Positions 10,802 to 22,100 of a stretch of DNA of 64,000 bases are shown piece after piece. The position numbers and the translations under genes are program-made. The first letter of the stretch is position 1; every line of letters starts with the position of its first letter. The notes under the pieces are model-generated. The model saw only the letters and a program-made list of their open reading frames with translations, searched no databases and was not told the DNA's origin. Source of the DNA: Taxillus chinensis (Eukaryota > Streptophyta > Magnoliopsida > Santalales > Loranthaceae); assembly GCA_023512835.1 (NCBI GenBank), contig CM042087.1, positions 4,746,021-4,810,020 of the forward strand. Direction: 5' to 3'.

Positions 10802-11707
10802 GGGGTCTTTGGAGGCATTGTAAATGATCTTGAGGGAGAGAATCCGATCTGAGTTCTGAAAAAGAGCTATAGCCATTGATAAAAGATCGGATTGTCCTTG
10901 GCAAGGAGTGATTTTGGGCAGCAAACGCCGGAGTCTTTGGAAGCTGGAGTCCTGGTTCATCTTGGAGTCTTCCTTTATTGTCCTGGTACTGTAACCATGT
11001 TCTTTCTTGTAATTGTTATTGCTTTTGTCATGATTATGGAGTAGTTTTGTTAGTCTAGGGGAGCAATGTAGCCCCCAATAAATTGTATTCAGTTTGGTTA
11101 TGGTTGTTCAATAAAATAAAATTCAGTTCTTGTTTAATTCACTTGCTTGAATGGAAATGCCTAGTTTATGCATAATTAGGTAATCTTAGCCCTTGTCTAG
11201 GGTGGAACACTAGTAAATTAGATTTAATATTGTATGATGGACCAAGTCTGCAACTATTAGATTGTTAATCTACCTTGATCACTTTTATTCACATGGACCA
11301 AATGGGATAAAAGCCTTAAATCTATCTTAGCATGGACCAAATGTAAGATAGGTAGGAGATAATCAACATGAACATGAACTAGAACATAAATCAAGAATAA
11401 GAGCCATAACCAGACTATTACAATCAATTGGGTGGTAAACATTGTGACCCTAGATCCTTAATCACTGAAATTTCTATACCAACAGCTTGCCAACATTCTG
11501 ATTTAATCACTTTTCGTTCAAACTATTTGCACAACAAAAATCAATTGTCCAAACATAAAATCAACTTGTTAGCTTAGTGCTTGCTGCTTAACAGCATTAG
11601 CTACCTCCTTGTGGGTTCGACAACCGAAGTCTTAATACTCCATTTTATAACTTGGCCAGTGCACTTGCTGCAAAACCTATAGACACAATTTATACGGGTC
11701 AAGTTTT

Positions 11708-11725
11708 TGGCACCGTTGCCGGGGA
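11708..11725 (+). other. primer-binding site of Athila copy B
   Basis: TGGCACCGTTGCCGGGGA, six bases after the LTR end. This is one base away from the TGGCGCCGTTGCCGGGGA sequence I recall for Athila elements. Confidence 0.85.
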
Positions 11726-11891
11726 GGCAAGCCAAACATTGTTAGGATTAAGTGACATTAGGTGCTTAAGTTTATTTGTGATCTGGATTTTTACTTTCTT
11801 TTAATTTTCTAGTGTGGTGTTACCTGGTATTTCTCTGGTTTTGCCATTTTTCAGGGGTGCACCATAGGTGTTTGAGAAAATTCTTCTGTGT

Positions 11892-13550
11892 ATGCGTCAC
11901 ACCAGGGGTGAGTTATTGCCATACGATCCCGAAATCGAACGGACGTTGTGAGAGCAGCGAAGGGCTCAGAGGGTATTAGCTACAGCTGAACAGCAGTTGG
12001 AAGGCTTAAATACCTTGTGTGAAGAGATCATGGCTAAAAACAGAGCAAGAGAAGATCAGGGACATAACGGCCAAGGAGGTTATCAGCCTAGGACCTTCAT
12101 GGATTATGCTAGACATGTACTGTCGGATGAGTACTTAGGCATTAGAAGGGTGCCAATTCAAGCAAATAACTTTGAGCTGAAGCTTGCTCTACTACAGATG
12201 GTTGGGCAAGATGCATTTCGAGGCTCGGCACTAGATGATCCACACAACCATCTAGCGCGATTCTTGCAAGTTTGCGACACCATCAAAATCAATGGAGTCT
12301 CGGATGACGCCATTCAGTTGCGACTCTTTCCGTTTTCACTGAAAGACCGAGCTCTTGGTCGGTTCCAGTCCCTACCTGCTGGCAGCATACATGCATGGGA
12401 CCAAATGGTGGAGAAGTTTCTCTCCAAGTACTTTCCACCAACAAGAGTTATTCATTTAAGTAGCCAAATAAATCAATTCACCCAGCATGGTGATGAGTCA
12501 TTGTACGAGGCCTAGGAGCGATTCAAAGACTTGGTTAGCAGGTGTCCTAATCATGGCAGGCCAGAATGGTTACAAGTAGAATCTTTTTATGCAGGCCTAC
12601 ACGCAAATACAAGGAGCATGATAGATGTAGCTGCTGGAGGAGCGTTCATGATGATGGAGCCTTTTGCAGCAGTGGAGCTTATAGAGCGAATGGCATTGTC
12701 CAACTGCCAATGGTCCAATGACAGGCGTCCTAGAGCTGAGCCAGTGGCTGCGGTATCAAACTCATCAAATTCAACTCAGTTCGATGAGTTGACAAGGAAG
12801 ATGGAGTTGCTGACAGAGCGAATGTCAGTGATGGCTGTTCGCATGGAGGGCAGAGCTGAGCAACCCAAGGCAGTTATTGAAGATACTGTTGTAGCCCAGC
12901 TATATGAAGAAGCCCAATATGTTGGGAATCGAGGTGGAGGATTCCAGAGACAATTTCAGAATCCAAATCAGTACCAGAATCCTCCTCAGCCCAACAACTT
13001 CCAGAATCAAGGAGGACCTCAACAATTTCAACAACAGTCTTACTTATGGAAAAGGCATAATAAGGTCCCTGCTACTGGAGCAGCACAGTATGGAGAACAT
13101 TTTCAGCCACAACTTCCTCTTGGGTTCCAGAAGATGCCTCAACAGAAGGAGGAAGACAAAGAGAAAGCAAAGGATGAGGAGATCCGGAACTTCTTTTATC
13201 AATTTGCTAAGCAAGCAACTGACAGAATGAGTAAGGGGGAGACGAGGATTGAGTCCCTCACCACTTCTGTCCAAGATCTTGGAGCTGCTATAAAGAATAT
13301 AGAGCAACAAATTGGCCAGCTAGCAAATGCAGTTAGGCCATCTTCATCAAATACTTTTCCTAGCAATACGGAGGTCAACCCAAGGGAGCAATGCAAAGCT
13401 ATAATGCTTAGAAGTGGGAAAGAACTACCCACTGGAGATAAGGCAATTGAGCCAAACAAGGAGGAGTCGGAACAGTACGCCCAGGAGGAAGCTAAAGAAG
13501 GAGGTGCTGAGCAGCATAAGGACCAGAAGGGAAAGGCTGGAAGTAGTTAA
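11892..13550 (+). pseudogene. gag of Athila-like element
   Basis: Capsid gene. The start MRHTRGELLPYDPEIERTL at 11892 fits Athila-type gag. Residues encoded from 12180 to 12500 hold the core capsid pattern (DPHNHLARFLQVCDTIKING, then SIHAWDQMVEKFLSKYFPP). The tail is rich in Gln, Asn and Pro (about 12940-13060), then lysine-rich with a short helical segment. Stops occur at 11949 (TGA, probably from CGA) and at 12513 (TAG, where the family has Trp). The ORF ends with TAA at 13548, just before the protease region, and that stop may also be a mutation. I see no CCHC knuckle. Confidence 0.85.
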
Positions 13551-14466
13551 CCAATAGCCAATCAGCCTGAAGCTAGCGCTCCCGTTCTGTATAAACCTCC
13601 TATGCCGTATCCTCAAAGGCTGAGGAAAAAGAAGTTAGATGCTCAGTTCCAGAAATTTTTAGACGTATTCAAGAAGCTGGAGGTGAACATCCCATTCACA
13701 GATGCCTGGCTACGTCAAATTTTTAAAGGATCTGTTATCCAAGAGGAGAAGCTACACTGACTGTGAATAGTGGCTCTCACAAATGATATCAGTGCAGTGG
13801 TACAGCACAAGCTACCACCCAAGCTTAAAGATCCGGGGAGTTTCACTCTGACCTGCACCATTGGCACCTCGTGACTGGAGCAAGCCCTATGTGATTTAAG
13901 ACGCAGTGGTGTTCAACATGGAGCGTTCAATGCGCAAGGCGAATGATCATTCCAGCTGCTATTGGATTGACCAGATTGCTGAATTCGTGGACACCTACTT
14001 TGAAGAGAGCTTGATCACTGAAAGTTTGGATCACGAATTGCAGCAGGTGGATTTTGCTGAGGCGGAACCGGAAGAGACTTATAAAGTCTTTGGAAGACCA
14101 AGTGAGCAAGCCTTCCTTCCTCAACTGAATCCTCAGCAATCACGGAACCCTTGCCAGTTCTGAAGCAACTCCCAGAACATTTGAGGTACGAGTTTTTGGA
14201 TACACAGGGGCGTTACCCTGTGATAATAGCAGCGTCCTTAACAGTAGAAGAAACCAGTCAGCTACTAGAAGTCTTAAGGGAGCATAAGCAGGCCCTGGGT
14301 GGTCCCTGGATGATATAAAAGGTATAAGTCCAGCAGTTTGCATGCACAAGATACTGATGGAGGAGTCTTATACTCCTACTGTAGAGTGCCAACGCAGGCT
14401 CAATCCTGCAATGAAAGAAGTCATTGGCAAGGAGATTCTGAAGTGGAGGAAAGCTGGCATCATATA
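13551..14466 (+). pseudogene. Athila protease and N-terminal reverse transcriptase
   Basis: First part of pol. LPPKLKDPGSFTLTCTIGTS (about 13812-13870) is the usual block before the retroviral-type aspartic protease. ALCDL follows, but the active-site DxG part is not readable and the sequence then shifts frame, so the protease is damaged. From about 14160 it reads as the RT entry region (LPEHLRYEFL, then ISPAVCMHKILMEE, then RRLNPAMKEVIGKEI, then KWRKAGIIY). The gene is cut after GIIY by the solo LTR at 14467 and resumes at 16689. Confidence 0.8.
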
Positions 14467-14748
14467 TGTAAAGACTCATATTTGGGTAGTATGAGAGATA
14501 GCCATTCTATGGGAATGCAACTATCTAGACGGTAGTGTAGTTGTCGATGTAAGCGTTTTGACTGTACCTGGGCTTGATTCCGAGTCGGGGCCCCGTTTGA
14601 CCTGATTGTTGACTTTTCGGGGTTTATTGGTTGACTTTGCATTTGAGCAGTCATTTGAGTGTGTTAATATCTGAATAGTGTTGTGCTCGTCATTTCGAAC
14701 GTTTTGACAGTAATTTGACTCAATTCGGAGTTTGTGACCTCGGGAGGT

Positions 14749-14793
14749 CAATTATTGCATTCGGGTCAATTATTGCTGGGAGGCCAATTATTG
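14749..14793 (+). promoter_or_regulatory. three CAATTATTG sites at 18-bp spacing
   Basis: CAATTATTG starts at 14749, 14767 and 14785. The sequence CAAT(A/T)ATTG is the known binding site of class I HD-Zip plant factors. The last copy is 7 bp before TATAAATA at 14801. Binding is inferred. Confidence 0.7.
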
Positions 14794-14800
14794 GCAGCAG

Positions 14801-14808
14801 TATAAATA
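14801..14808 (+). promoter_or_regulatory. TATA box of solo LTR
   Basis: TATAAATA, 7 bp after the third CAATTATTG. Confidence 0.75.
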
Positions 14809-15244
14809 ATTAAGAAACTGCATTATCCCTTTATTTTGCTTGGTGCGTGCGTGTTTGAGCAAGAGAGAGAAAGAGAGAAGGTGAAGAGCTTCACTTGGCG
14901 ATTTTGGGGCGATTGGAGCTCGTGGATCGCAAATAATTTTCCAGGTAGGTGTCCTTAAACCTCTTATCTCGATTCTGTCTTGGAATATGCGTGAATTTAT
15001 CATGATTTATGAATTTGAGCACGAACCCTAGGTTTTGGGGAAAACCCAATTTTGGGGTTAGATATGATGATTTAGCATAAAATCCATTCTATGGTTAAGA
15101 ACGGATTTATAGCAGTTTGGGTACGTAATTTTATACTCTGTTTAGTAAAACGCGTGTTTGTGAGTGCTTGGGCGTTGCTGGGCTGATTCAAGACGAAATT
15201 AGGCCAAAAACGATGATGAACAGTATCCTGGGCGAACTGCAGGG

Positions 15245-15520
15245 TCAAAGTTCGTAGTCAGCAGCTTCGTAGTCAGCAGTTGTGGAGTCAGCCGCTTCGT
15301 TAGTCCGGAGCAGTAGTCCAGAGTAGTTAGTCCGGATCCGTAGTCCAGAGCAGTTAGTCCGGATCAGTAGTTCGGAGTAGTTAGTCCGGATCAGTAGTCC
15401 GGATCAGTAGTCCGGATCAGCAATAGTGATCCGTATCTTCGCTCCGCAGTAGTGTTTCCGCAGTAGTGTTCCACAAGCGTTCCGCAGCAGTGTTACGTTC
15501 CGCAGCAGTGCAACTGCACT
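15245..15520 (+). repeat. short tandem repeats in solo LTR
   Basis: Units like GTAGTCCGGATCA (about 15300-15420), preceded by GTAGTCAGCAGCTTC and followed by TCCGCAGCAGTGT-like units. Confidence 0.8.
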
Positions 15521-16688
15521 GCACCTGGACATTTACATTGTAAACCATTATGCCTCAAGTATAACGAAATACCCCCCATTTGGATTCAAAGAAAAATACT
15601 AGAAAAATTAATTCCCACTCTTTCAAAATGTGAAAATTGGGATTTAGTGTAAAATCTCGGAAAAACCCAAAAGTTCGTAGTGGTGACTTTTTGGAAAGTG
15701 GGTTTAGACATCTCAGAAAAATCCCCAAAAATCAGATTATCTTATTTATGTTATGGGAACCCAATGCCGGGACTTTTAATTTCAAGAAAATAGCTGCTAT
15801 GGGTACTTCCTTCATAAATCAAGGATTGAGAATTTACTTGTGAAGACTGGCTACAGTTCTAAAGGAAATGTTGAGAATGACATGCCATACTAATGTTAGT
15901 TTGTTGGTGTGAGGTATTGGGGCATGGACTCCGTGACTTGTTTGGGTTCTCACCGTGATGCACCGATGGTGCTATGTGGTTGACGTGGCAGGCATATGCA
16001 CCGATGGCAGGCCTGTGTGGTGACTGTGGCCGGGCATATTGCGCTGTGGACAAGCTAAGGCCTGAGTTGAGCCATTGAGCTCGTGGAGCTAGGGCTTAGT
16101 GCCCGGAGCTGGGATCCCATGGAGGATCGTGGACAAGTTGTCCTGTGTGAGCAGGCTGAGTCCTGATGTTTGTTTGCAGGCTGTCCTGATGATTGTGCAC
16201 ACTACACGGTGCACGAGTACACTGAGCATATAGTATGGACTTATATGTGTTGCATGATGTGGAGTTTTGGGGTCACCTACTGAGCTTGTCGCTCACCCCT
16301 ACTTGTTGTTTACCCCTTTTCAGGTGTGACCCGAGACTAGTGGAGGACTTTCTTCCAGGAGGACGTGCCCACTACTCTGATGTATGATACAGTACTGTAT
16401 TTTGTATTTTATTATGTGTTGTATCCCGGACATGGGTCCATGGACTTGTATTTGCATACTGCTTGTGATGTGATGTCTGTATGACTGTTTGACTTATTGT
16501 ATGCATGATGATATATGGGAAAGTACAGGATTACCTTTGATGTATAACTACACAGGGTTGCATATTTGAGACAGCACCCGCGGTGTAGTCTCCATTGGTG
16601 CTAGTCACCAACCCCTTGACCTATCAGGTGCGGGCAAGGGGAAGTCATGTACCCGGTTCCGGGTTCCCTGGAATTCGGGGGCGTGACA

Positions 16689-17960
16689 ATATATGCCATT
16701 TAAGATAGCTCCTGGGTTAGTCCAGTGCAAGTGGTTCCCAAGAAGGGCGGCATGACAGTGATACACAATGAGAAGAACGAGCTCATTCCATCCCGCATAG
16801 TGACCGGGTGGCGCGTGTGCATCGACTACCGCAAGCTGAATAAAGCCACTAGTAAGGACCACTTTCCATTACCTTTCATTGATCAAATGCTAGATCGGTT
16901 AGCTGGCTACCCATATTATTGTTTTCTGGACGGTTAATCCGGATACAACCAGATAGCAGTTGCCCCGGAGGATCAAGAGAAGACCACATTCATGTGCCCT
17001 TTTGGCACGTATGCTTTCAGGCGTATGCCATTTGGTCTCTGCAACGCACCTGCTACTTTCCAGAGGTGCATGATGGCAATATTTCAAGGGTTGGTGAAGG
17101 ACATTATGGAAGTCTTTATGGATGACTTCTCGGTATTTGGTTCATCTTTCTCCATCTGCCTCAGAAATCTGGAAACCGTGTTGATTCGATGCAAGGAAAA
17201 GGACCTAGTCTTGAACTAGGAGAAGTGTCACTTCATGGTCAAGGAAGGAGTCGTCCTTGGGCATAGAGTGTCCGCAGCTGGGTTGGAAGTAGACAGAGCA
17301 AAGATCTCCACCATTGAGAATCTACCTCCTCCCACCAATGTGAAGGGCATCCGGAGCTTTCTGGGACATGCAGGGTTTTATCGGCGGTTCATCAAAGATT
17401 TCTCCAAAATTGCCAAGCCCCTAAGCATGCTTTTAGAGAAGGATGTTCCTTTCGTGTTTTCTGAAGACTGCCTTCAGGCATTTACAGTGCTGAAAGAGAA
17501 GCTCAGTTCAGCACCTGTGATAATAGCTCCAGACTGGTCGCAACCCTTTGAGCTGATGTGTGATGCGAGTGACTTTGCAGTCGGAGCGGTGCTTGGGCAG
17601 AAACGGGATAAGGTTTTTAGGGTAATATATTATGCCAGTCGCACACTCAATGAGGCCCAGCTCAATTACACTACTACAGAGAAGGAGTTACTCGTTGTGG
17701 TGTTTGCTTGTGATAAGTTTCGGTCGTATCTATTGGGAACTAAGGTAATTGTTTACACCGACCACGCTGCCTTGAGATACTTGTTCAGCAAGAAGGATAC
17801 TAAACCCAGGTTGATCAGATGGGTTTTGTTACTCCAAGAGTTTGATCTAGAGATTAAAGACTTGAAGGGGACTTCCAACAATGTGGCAGACCATTTATCA
17901 AGGCTGGAGCTAGGGGAAGGTAGCACTAAAGGTATTACTATTTCTGACACCTTCCCTGAT
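16689..17960 (+). pseudogene. Athila reverse transcriptase and RNase H
   Basis: Continuation of pol after the solo LTR. SSWVSPVQVVPKKGGMTV and VCIDYRKLNKATSKDHFPLP are RT blocks. TYAFRRMPFGLCNAPATFQR and VFMDDFSVFG (about 17110) carry the catalytic Asp pair in the FMDD form usual for Athila. [20 protein letters not shown] begins RNase H, then [32 protein letters not shown] and [11 protein letters not shown]. Stops lie at 16935 (Tyr expected) and 17217 (Trp expected). Order and spacing are normal for Ty3/gypsy pol. Confidence 0.92.
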
Positions 17961-19274
17961 GAGCATCTCTTTGTAGCTGAAGCAAAGACGCCATGGTTTG
18001 CTGATATAGTGAACTATCATGCATGCGACTATGTACCTACCGAGTTCACTTATCAGGAAAAGAAGAGGTTCCTCTTTAATGCAAGAAGATACATTTGGGA
18101 TGAACCTGTCCTCTACAAGCAATGTGCTGATCAGATCATCAGAAAATGTGTGCTAGAAGAGGAAGTGGACAGCATATTGAGGCATTGTCATTCATCTGAC
18201 TATGCTGACCATTTAGGAGTGCAAAGAATGGTGGCAAAGATCCTACAAAGTGGGTTTTACTAGCCAACCATGTTCAAGGACACATACACCTTTGTTAAGT
18301 CATGTGATCAATGTCAAAGAACAGGAGGGGTTACAAGGAAGCAAGAGATGCCCCAAACTGGTATTATGCCAGTAGAACGTTTTGATATATGGGGAATTGA
18401 TTTCATGGGACCTTTCCCACCATCAGATGGGTTTTCCTACATCCTTCTAGCTGTTGATTACCTCTCCAAGTGGGTTGAAGCTATACCCACTAGGAAGAAT
18501 GATGCTCAGGTGGTAACCAAGTTCCTTCGCCGCAACATATTCAGCAGGTTTGGAACACCTAGAGCAATTATCAGTGATGAAGGGAGTCACTTCTGCAATA
18601 AGCTTTTTGAAAAGCTCTTAAACAAATATGGAGTTCAACATAGGCGTACTTTAGCCTATCATCCACAGGAAAATGGCCAAGCTGAAGTCTCAAACCGTGA
18701 GATCAAGCAAATTTTGGAGAAGACAGTGGGAGGCAATCGAAAAGATTGGTCTCTAAAACTCGATGAGGTGTTGTGGGCTTACCGCATAGCATTCAAAACG
18801 CCCATTGGAATGTCTCCTTATCGTCTACTGTATGGAAAGGCCTGTCACTTGCCTGTTGAATTGGAACACAAGGCATTTTGGGCAGTTAAAAAGCTAAACA
18901 TGGATCCTAATGTTGCTGCTGAACTACGATTGCACCAACTAAATGAGTTGGAGGAATTTCGCTTCAACGCCTATGAGAGTGCTAAATTGTACAAGGAGAG
19001 GTCTAAGCTCAGACATGATAAGAAGATCAGCCCCTCTACCGTTGAACCAGGGCAGAAGGTGCTTCTCTTTAATTCCAGAATTAAACTCTTCCCTGGGAAG
19101 CTGCGATCTAAGTGGATGGGGCCTTATACTGTTATAAAGGTTTTCCCATATGGCAGTGTTGAACTCCAATCAACCTCTGGGCAAATATTCAAAGTAAATA
19201 GTCAGCGTGTGAAGCCATACTACATTCAGGACCATGTTAAGGAGGTTGATCATTTCACTCTGAGCACAACTTGA
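17961..19274 (+). pseudogene. Athila integrase
   Basis: DDE integrase that inserts the element's DNA. The zinc-binding end shows [12 protein letters not shown] and, about 36 residues on, CDQC. The core shows [14 protein letters not shown] (first Asp), [14 protein letters not shown] (second Asp) and [16 protein letters not shown] (Glu). The C-terminal part has [20 protein letters not shown] and WMGPYTV. One stop at 18261-18263 replaces the Trp expected in FYWPTMF; otherwise 18270-19274 is open. GGGAGGCAACCCA follows at 19319, as is usual after Athila integrase. Confidence 0.92.
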
Positions 19275-19799
19275 CAGAGGGGACGGTCAAGCTAAAGACC
19301 TAAACTCGCCGCTTCATGGGAGGCAACCCATGGTGTCACGCCCCGGATTTCCAACCCAGGAAACCGGTGCGTGACTCCCCTTTTTCCCACACGGATGGCA
19401 AAGGGGTTAGGATACAAATCAATTTAACATTTTAAACCTTCACAACACATTCAAGAAAAGTAAAGTCCATCAAAGCAGTCCACAAACCAAATCGGTCTTT
19501 ATTACAAAGTCCTCTTGTCAATCCATCCCCATTGGGGTTACATCGATTCCCATAAAAATAACATAAACGAGAAAGTAAATAAGGCCTTCCACCTTGGAGT
19601 CCCACCTAACGCCTGTAGGTTCCTGTAAAGAAAACAACATGGTAGGAGGGTGAGCAACCACACTCGGTAGGGATCATGTCTCCCCAACCCATCCCATGAC
19701 CTATTATCTACATGACTTGTGTACAAGTCTGTGTCGTGATACAATTATTCCACCAGATATAGTTGCGGTATAACAAGAAACACAATCATACATGGGCTG

Positions 19800-20020
19800 G
19801 TACATAAACACTCCCGGGCTTCCACGACCACCGGGTTTCAAGAACAGTCCCGGGCTTCCACGACCACCGGGTTCCACAAAACAGTCCCGGGCTTCCACGA
19901 CCACCGGGTTCCACAAACAGTCCCGGGCTTCCACGCCCACCGGGTTCCACAAAACAGTCCCGGGCTTCCACGACCACCGGGTTTCACAACGTCCCGGGCT
20001 TCCACCACACCGGGTGTACA
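19800..20020 (-). repeat. about six tandem units of 36-38 bp
   Basis: Units of the form CAGTCCCGGGCTTCCACGAC plus CACCGGGTTCCACAAAA. They keep long ORFs open on both strands; these are not genes. Confidence 0.9.
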
Positions 20021-20518
20021 AGCAAACACGCAGACACATGGCCATACGGGCATAACATCAAACACTTGGTATGCTTAGTCACACGGAATAACATCGAACA
20101 CTTAGCATGCATATATCCACAAGCTCATAAACCCGACCACACAACTATTATTCCAAACACATAATATGCATGGCCTCACGGGCATTATTTCAAACATGTT
20201 CGAGCATACACACGGGCATATTCATACAGGCATATCCACCCGGCATTTTATCAAACACTTAACATGCACTAACCACCCAACCTCGAAATCACACCAAAAC
20301 GCCATAAGGCCAACATTCATATAGGAGGTCACACCTATATGAATTTACATGTAAATAATATAACAGATATAACATATTCGCCTAGGACCCTAGGACGAGG
20401 AGGACTTAGGAAGAACAGAATCCCTACCTTAAAACAGATCTTCTTTGCTCCGCGCTAAACGCCGTCCTCCCCACGCAGGATGCTCCGCGGCAAACCAAAG
20501 ACTCCCCTTCCTTCTCCT

Positions 20519-20522
<4 letters not shown>

Positions 20523-20592
<70 letters not shown>
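20523..20592. repeat. (CT)n microsatellite
   Basis: About 35 CT units, downstream of the TATA box when read in LTR orientation. The related LTR has only about eight GA units at the same place (near 24885). Confidence 0.95.
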
Positions 20593-20594
<2 letters not shown>

Positions 20595-21150
20595 CGACGG
20601 CCGCAGGCCTGAAAAACCCCTAACCCTAGAACAAGGAGTCCCCTCATCCTTATATAGGCCTCCCACTTATCAAAACGACGTAGTTTTGATTAAGTGAAAC
20701 CCAGGATCAAAACGACGTAGTTTTGATCACACAAGTTAGCACCTTTCCGCACCCATATAGACCAAAATACTCGGAATTTCAACATGGTCCTTTGGAGAAA
20801 GTTCCTTAGAATGTCAAAACCAAGGGAACCATGCAAAAATAAGCGAGCCAATTTGCACGTGAATTCCCCAATTCACGTGCACCTCCATATGGACTCCAAA
20901 TGCTCTCAAACTTCACCCCTAGCCTCCTTGCATCATTTAGAAGACAATTACACTTGCACGTGAATTGGACCCATATCACGTGCACCTCACATACATGTCC
21001 ATTTGGCCTGAAACTTCGTGGTAGATAGAGGACATCATTAAGCATCTTTCCTTTTGCACGTGAATTCATTGGAGTCCATTTACTAGGTCAAAATCTAGAA
21101 AAACTCTACTAAGGAGGCAAACCGACTAACTCAAGGTACGGGTCCTTACA

Positions 21151-21540
21151 CATGGTGATTTCTTTTCCTTTTTATTCTATTTTATTTTATTGGGATATTT
21201 TATTGTGCGCTTTAACCCATAGTCTGTAAGGAGTGCATATCTGCTTTGTTTTAATTTTATGTGCAGCATTTGAACCAAGGCCTAGGCCCATATTTCTTTG
21301 ATGGAACTTATTTTTGCTTGGACTTACTTGGGCCTGTGTATCAGAACTTTAGATAACTCTTCTAAGGCCCAAATCCAAGCCCAGTTGAATTGAATCAGAG
21401 GGGCCCACTCTAATCTATTGCCAAACCAAGGAGATGAAGTTATGGATTATGAGATGGTATTTTGGGCCCACTAACTGACACATTTTTGTCCTTGGGAGAT
21501 GGGCTACTAGCCTGTCATATTTCAGCAACTTTGGGCTTCA
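21151..21540 (+). other. noncoding DNA after integrase
   Basis: Athila internal sequence between integrase and third ORF, T-rich at the start. No ORF or repeat recognised. Confidence 0.6.
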
Positions 21541-21574
21541 TTTAGGGTGTCAACCAGCTTGCCTGTGAGAAGCA

Positions 21575-21965
21575 GTATTTCACGTGCACATGTATAATGA
21601 ATCTACAGTTCATCCGTGACCTATTGGTGAAATTTGGACAAAAAAGGCCCTGACCGTGAAAAGGCTTTTCACGTGCACAAGGGTAGGATAGTCCAATCGA
21701 TCTGAAACTTTGCACAAAGGCAACTGGCATCCTCTAGACCTTTCTGAGACCTGCCCGTGAAAAAGCTTTTCGCGTGCACAAAGATAGAAGCGTCTTTTTG
21801 ATCTCAAACTTTGGTGGAAGACAGCTGGAAGTGTCTAGATTCATCCAAGCCCTGCCCGTGAAATCACGCTTTTCACGTACACACCTACCTTTGGCCAATC
21901 AGTCTACAATTTTGGTGGGAGATAGCTGGCATCTTCTAGAGTATTCTTTATTCTGCACGTGAAAA
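21575..21965 (+). repeat. about 100-bp degenerate tandem repeats with CACGTG hairpins
   Basis: CCGTGAAAAGGCTTTTCACG (about 21653), CCCGTGAAAAAGCTTTTCGCG-type (about 21754) and CCCGTGAAATCACGCTTTTC (about 21855) recur every 100 bp, each followed by GTGCAC or GTACAC. Half units stand at 21579 and 21954. The spacer repeats CTTTGGTGGAAGACAGCTGG-like text. Confidence 0.8.
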
Positions 21966-22019
21966 TAATGGAGCACTTTAAGAGGGTCATTTTCGTTTTT
22001 TACCCTTGTGGCGAATCAC

Positions 22020-22027
22020 TATAAATA
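22020..22027 (+). promoter_or_regulatory. TATA box upstream of third ORF
   Basis: TATAAATA followed by GGGAGGGGC, 74 bp before ATG at 22101. The stretch between is pyrimidine-rich (22051-22080), fitting a plant 5' leader. With the G-box repeats just upstream, this looks like a complete internal promoter; activity is inferred. Confidence 0.6.
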
Positions 22028-22100
22028 GGGAGGGGCTCCAAGCTTGAAACTCACATCTCATACTTTCCTTTTCCTTCCTTCTGAGAGCAAATTCCTTTCT

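Larger units (their letters stand above)
10181..11701 (+). repeat. Athila-type LTR shared by two tandem elements
   Basis: Starts TGATAACGTGCATTTATGCC and ends AATTTATACGGGTCA. A PPT precedes it and a PBS follows it, so it acts as 3' LTR of the left element and 5' LTR of the right one. TATAAATA lies at 10794. Upstream are CACGTG-containing inverted motifs (10440-10590) and a 20-bp palindrome (10713-10732). The near end carries the CCTTGTGGGTTCGAC stretch common in this group. A close reverse copy lies at 60687-62132. Confidence 0.9.
14467..16688 (+). repeat. solo LTR inserted in RT gene
   Basis: Starts TGTAAAGACTCATATTTGGG and ends GGGGGCGTGACA. ATATA stands on both sides (14462-14466 and 16689-16693), a perfect 5-bp target duplication. 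There is no internal region. TATAAATA lies at 14801, preceded by three CAATTATTG sites. The TGTAA...GTGACA ends resemble those of the LTRs at 19334, 24310, 32623 and 36286, which suggests related Ty3/gypsy families; lineage not decided. Confidence 0.9.
19334..21150 (-). repeat. solo LTR (reverse) after integrase
   Basis: On the plus strand it runs TGTCACGCCCCGG...GGTCCTTACA, flanked by CATGG on both sides (19329-19333 and 21151-21155). On the minus strand it starts TGTAAGGACCCGTACC, as does the LTR at 24310. It contains a tandem repeat (19800-20020), a (CT)n tract (20523-20592), a reverse TATA motif near 20651 and two ACGT palindromes (20669-20690, 20705-20728). Confidence 0.9.

Noticed and set aside
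19800..20020. Possible CRISPR-like regular array
   Set aside because: Units are contiguous without unique spacers, inside a plant LTR.
19786..20065. Pro/Gly-rich ORFs on both strands
   Set aside because: Caused by the 36-38-bp tandem repeat.
20424..20666. Arg/Glu-repeat ORFs
   Set aside because: Translation of a (CT)n microsatellite.
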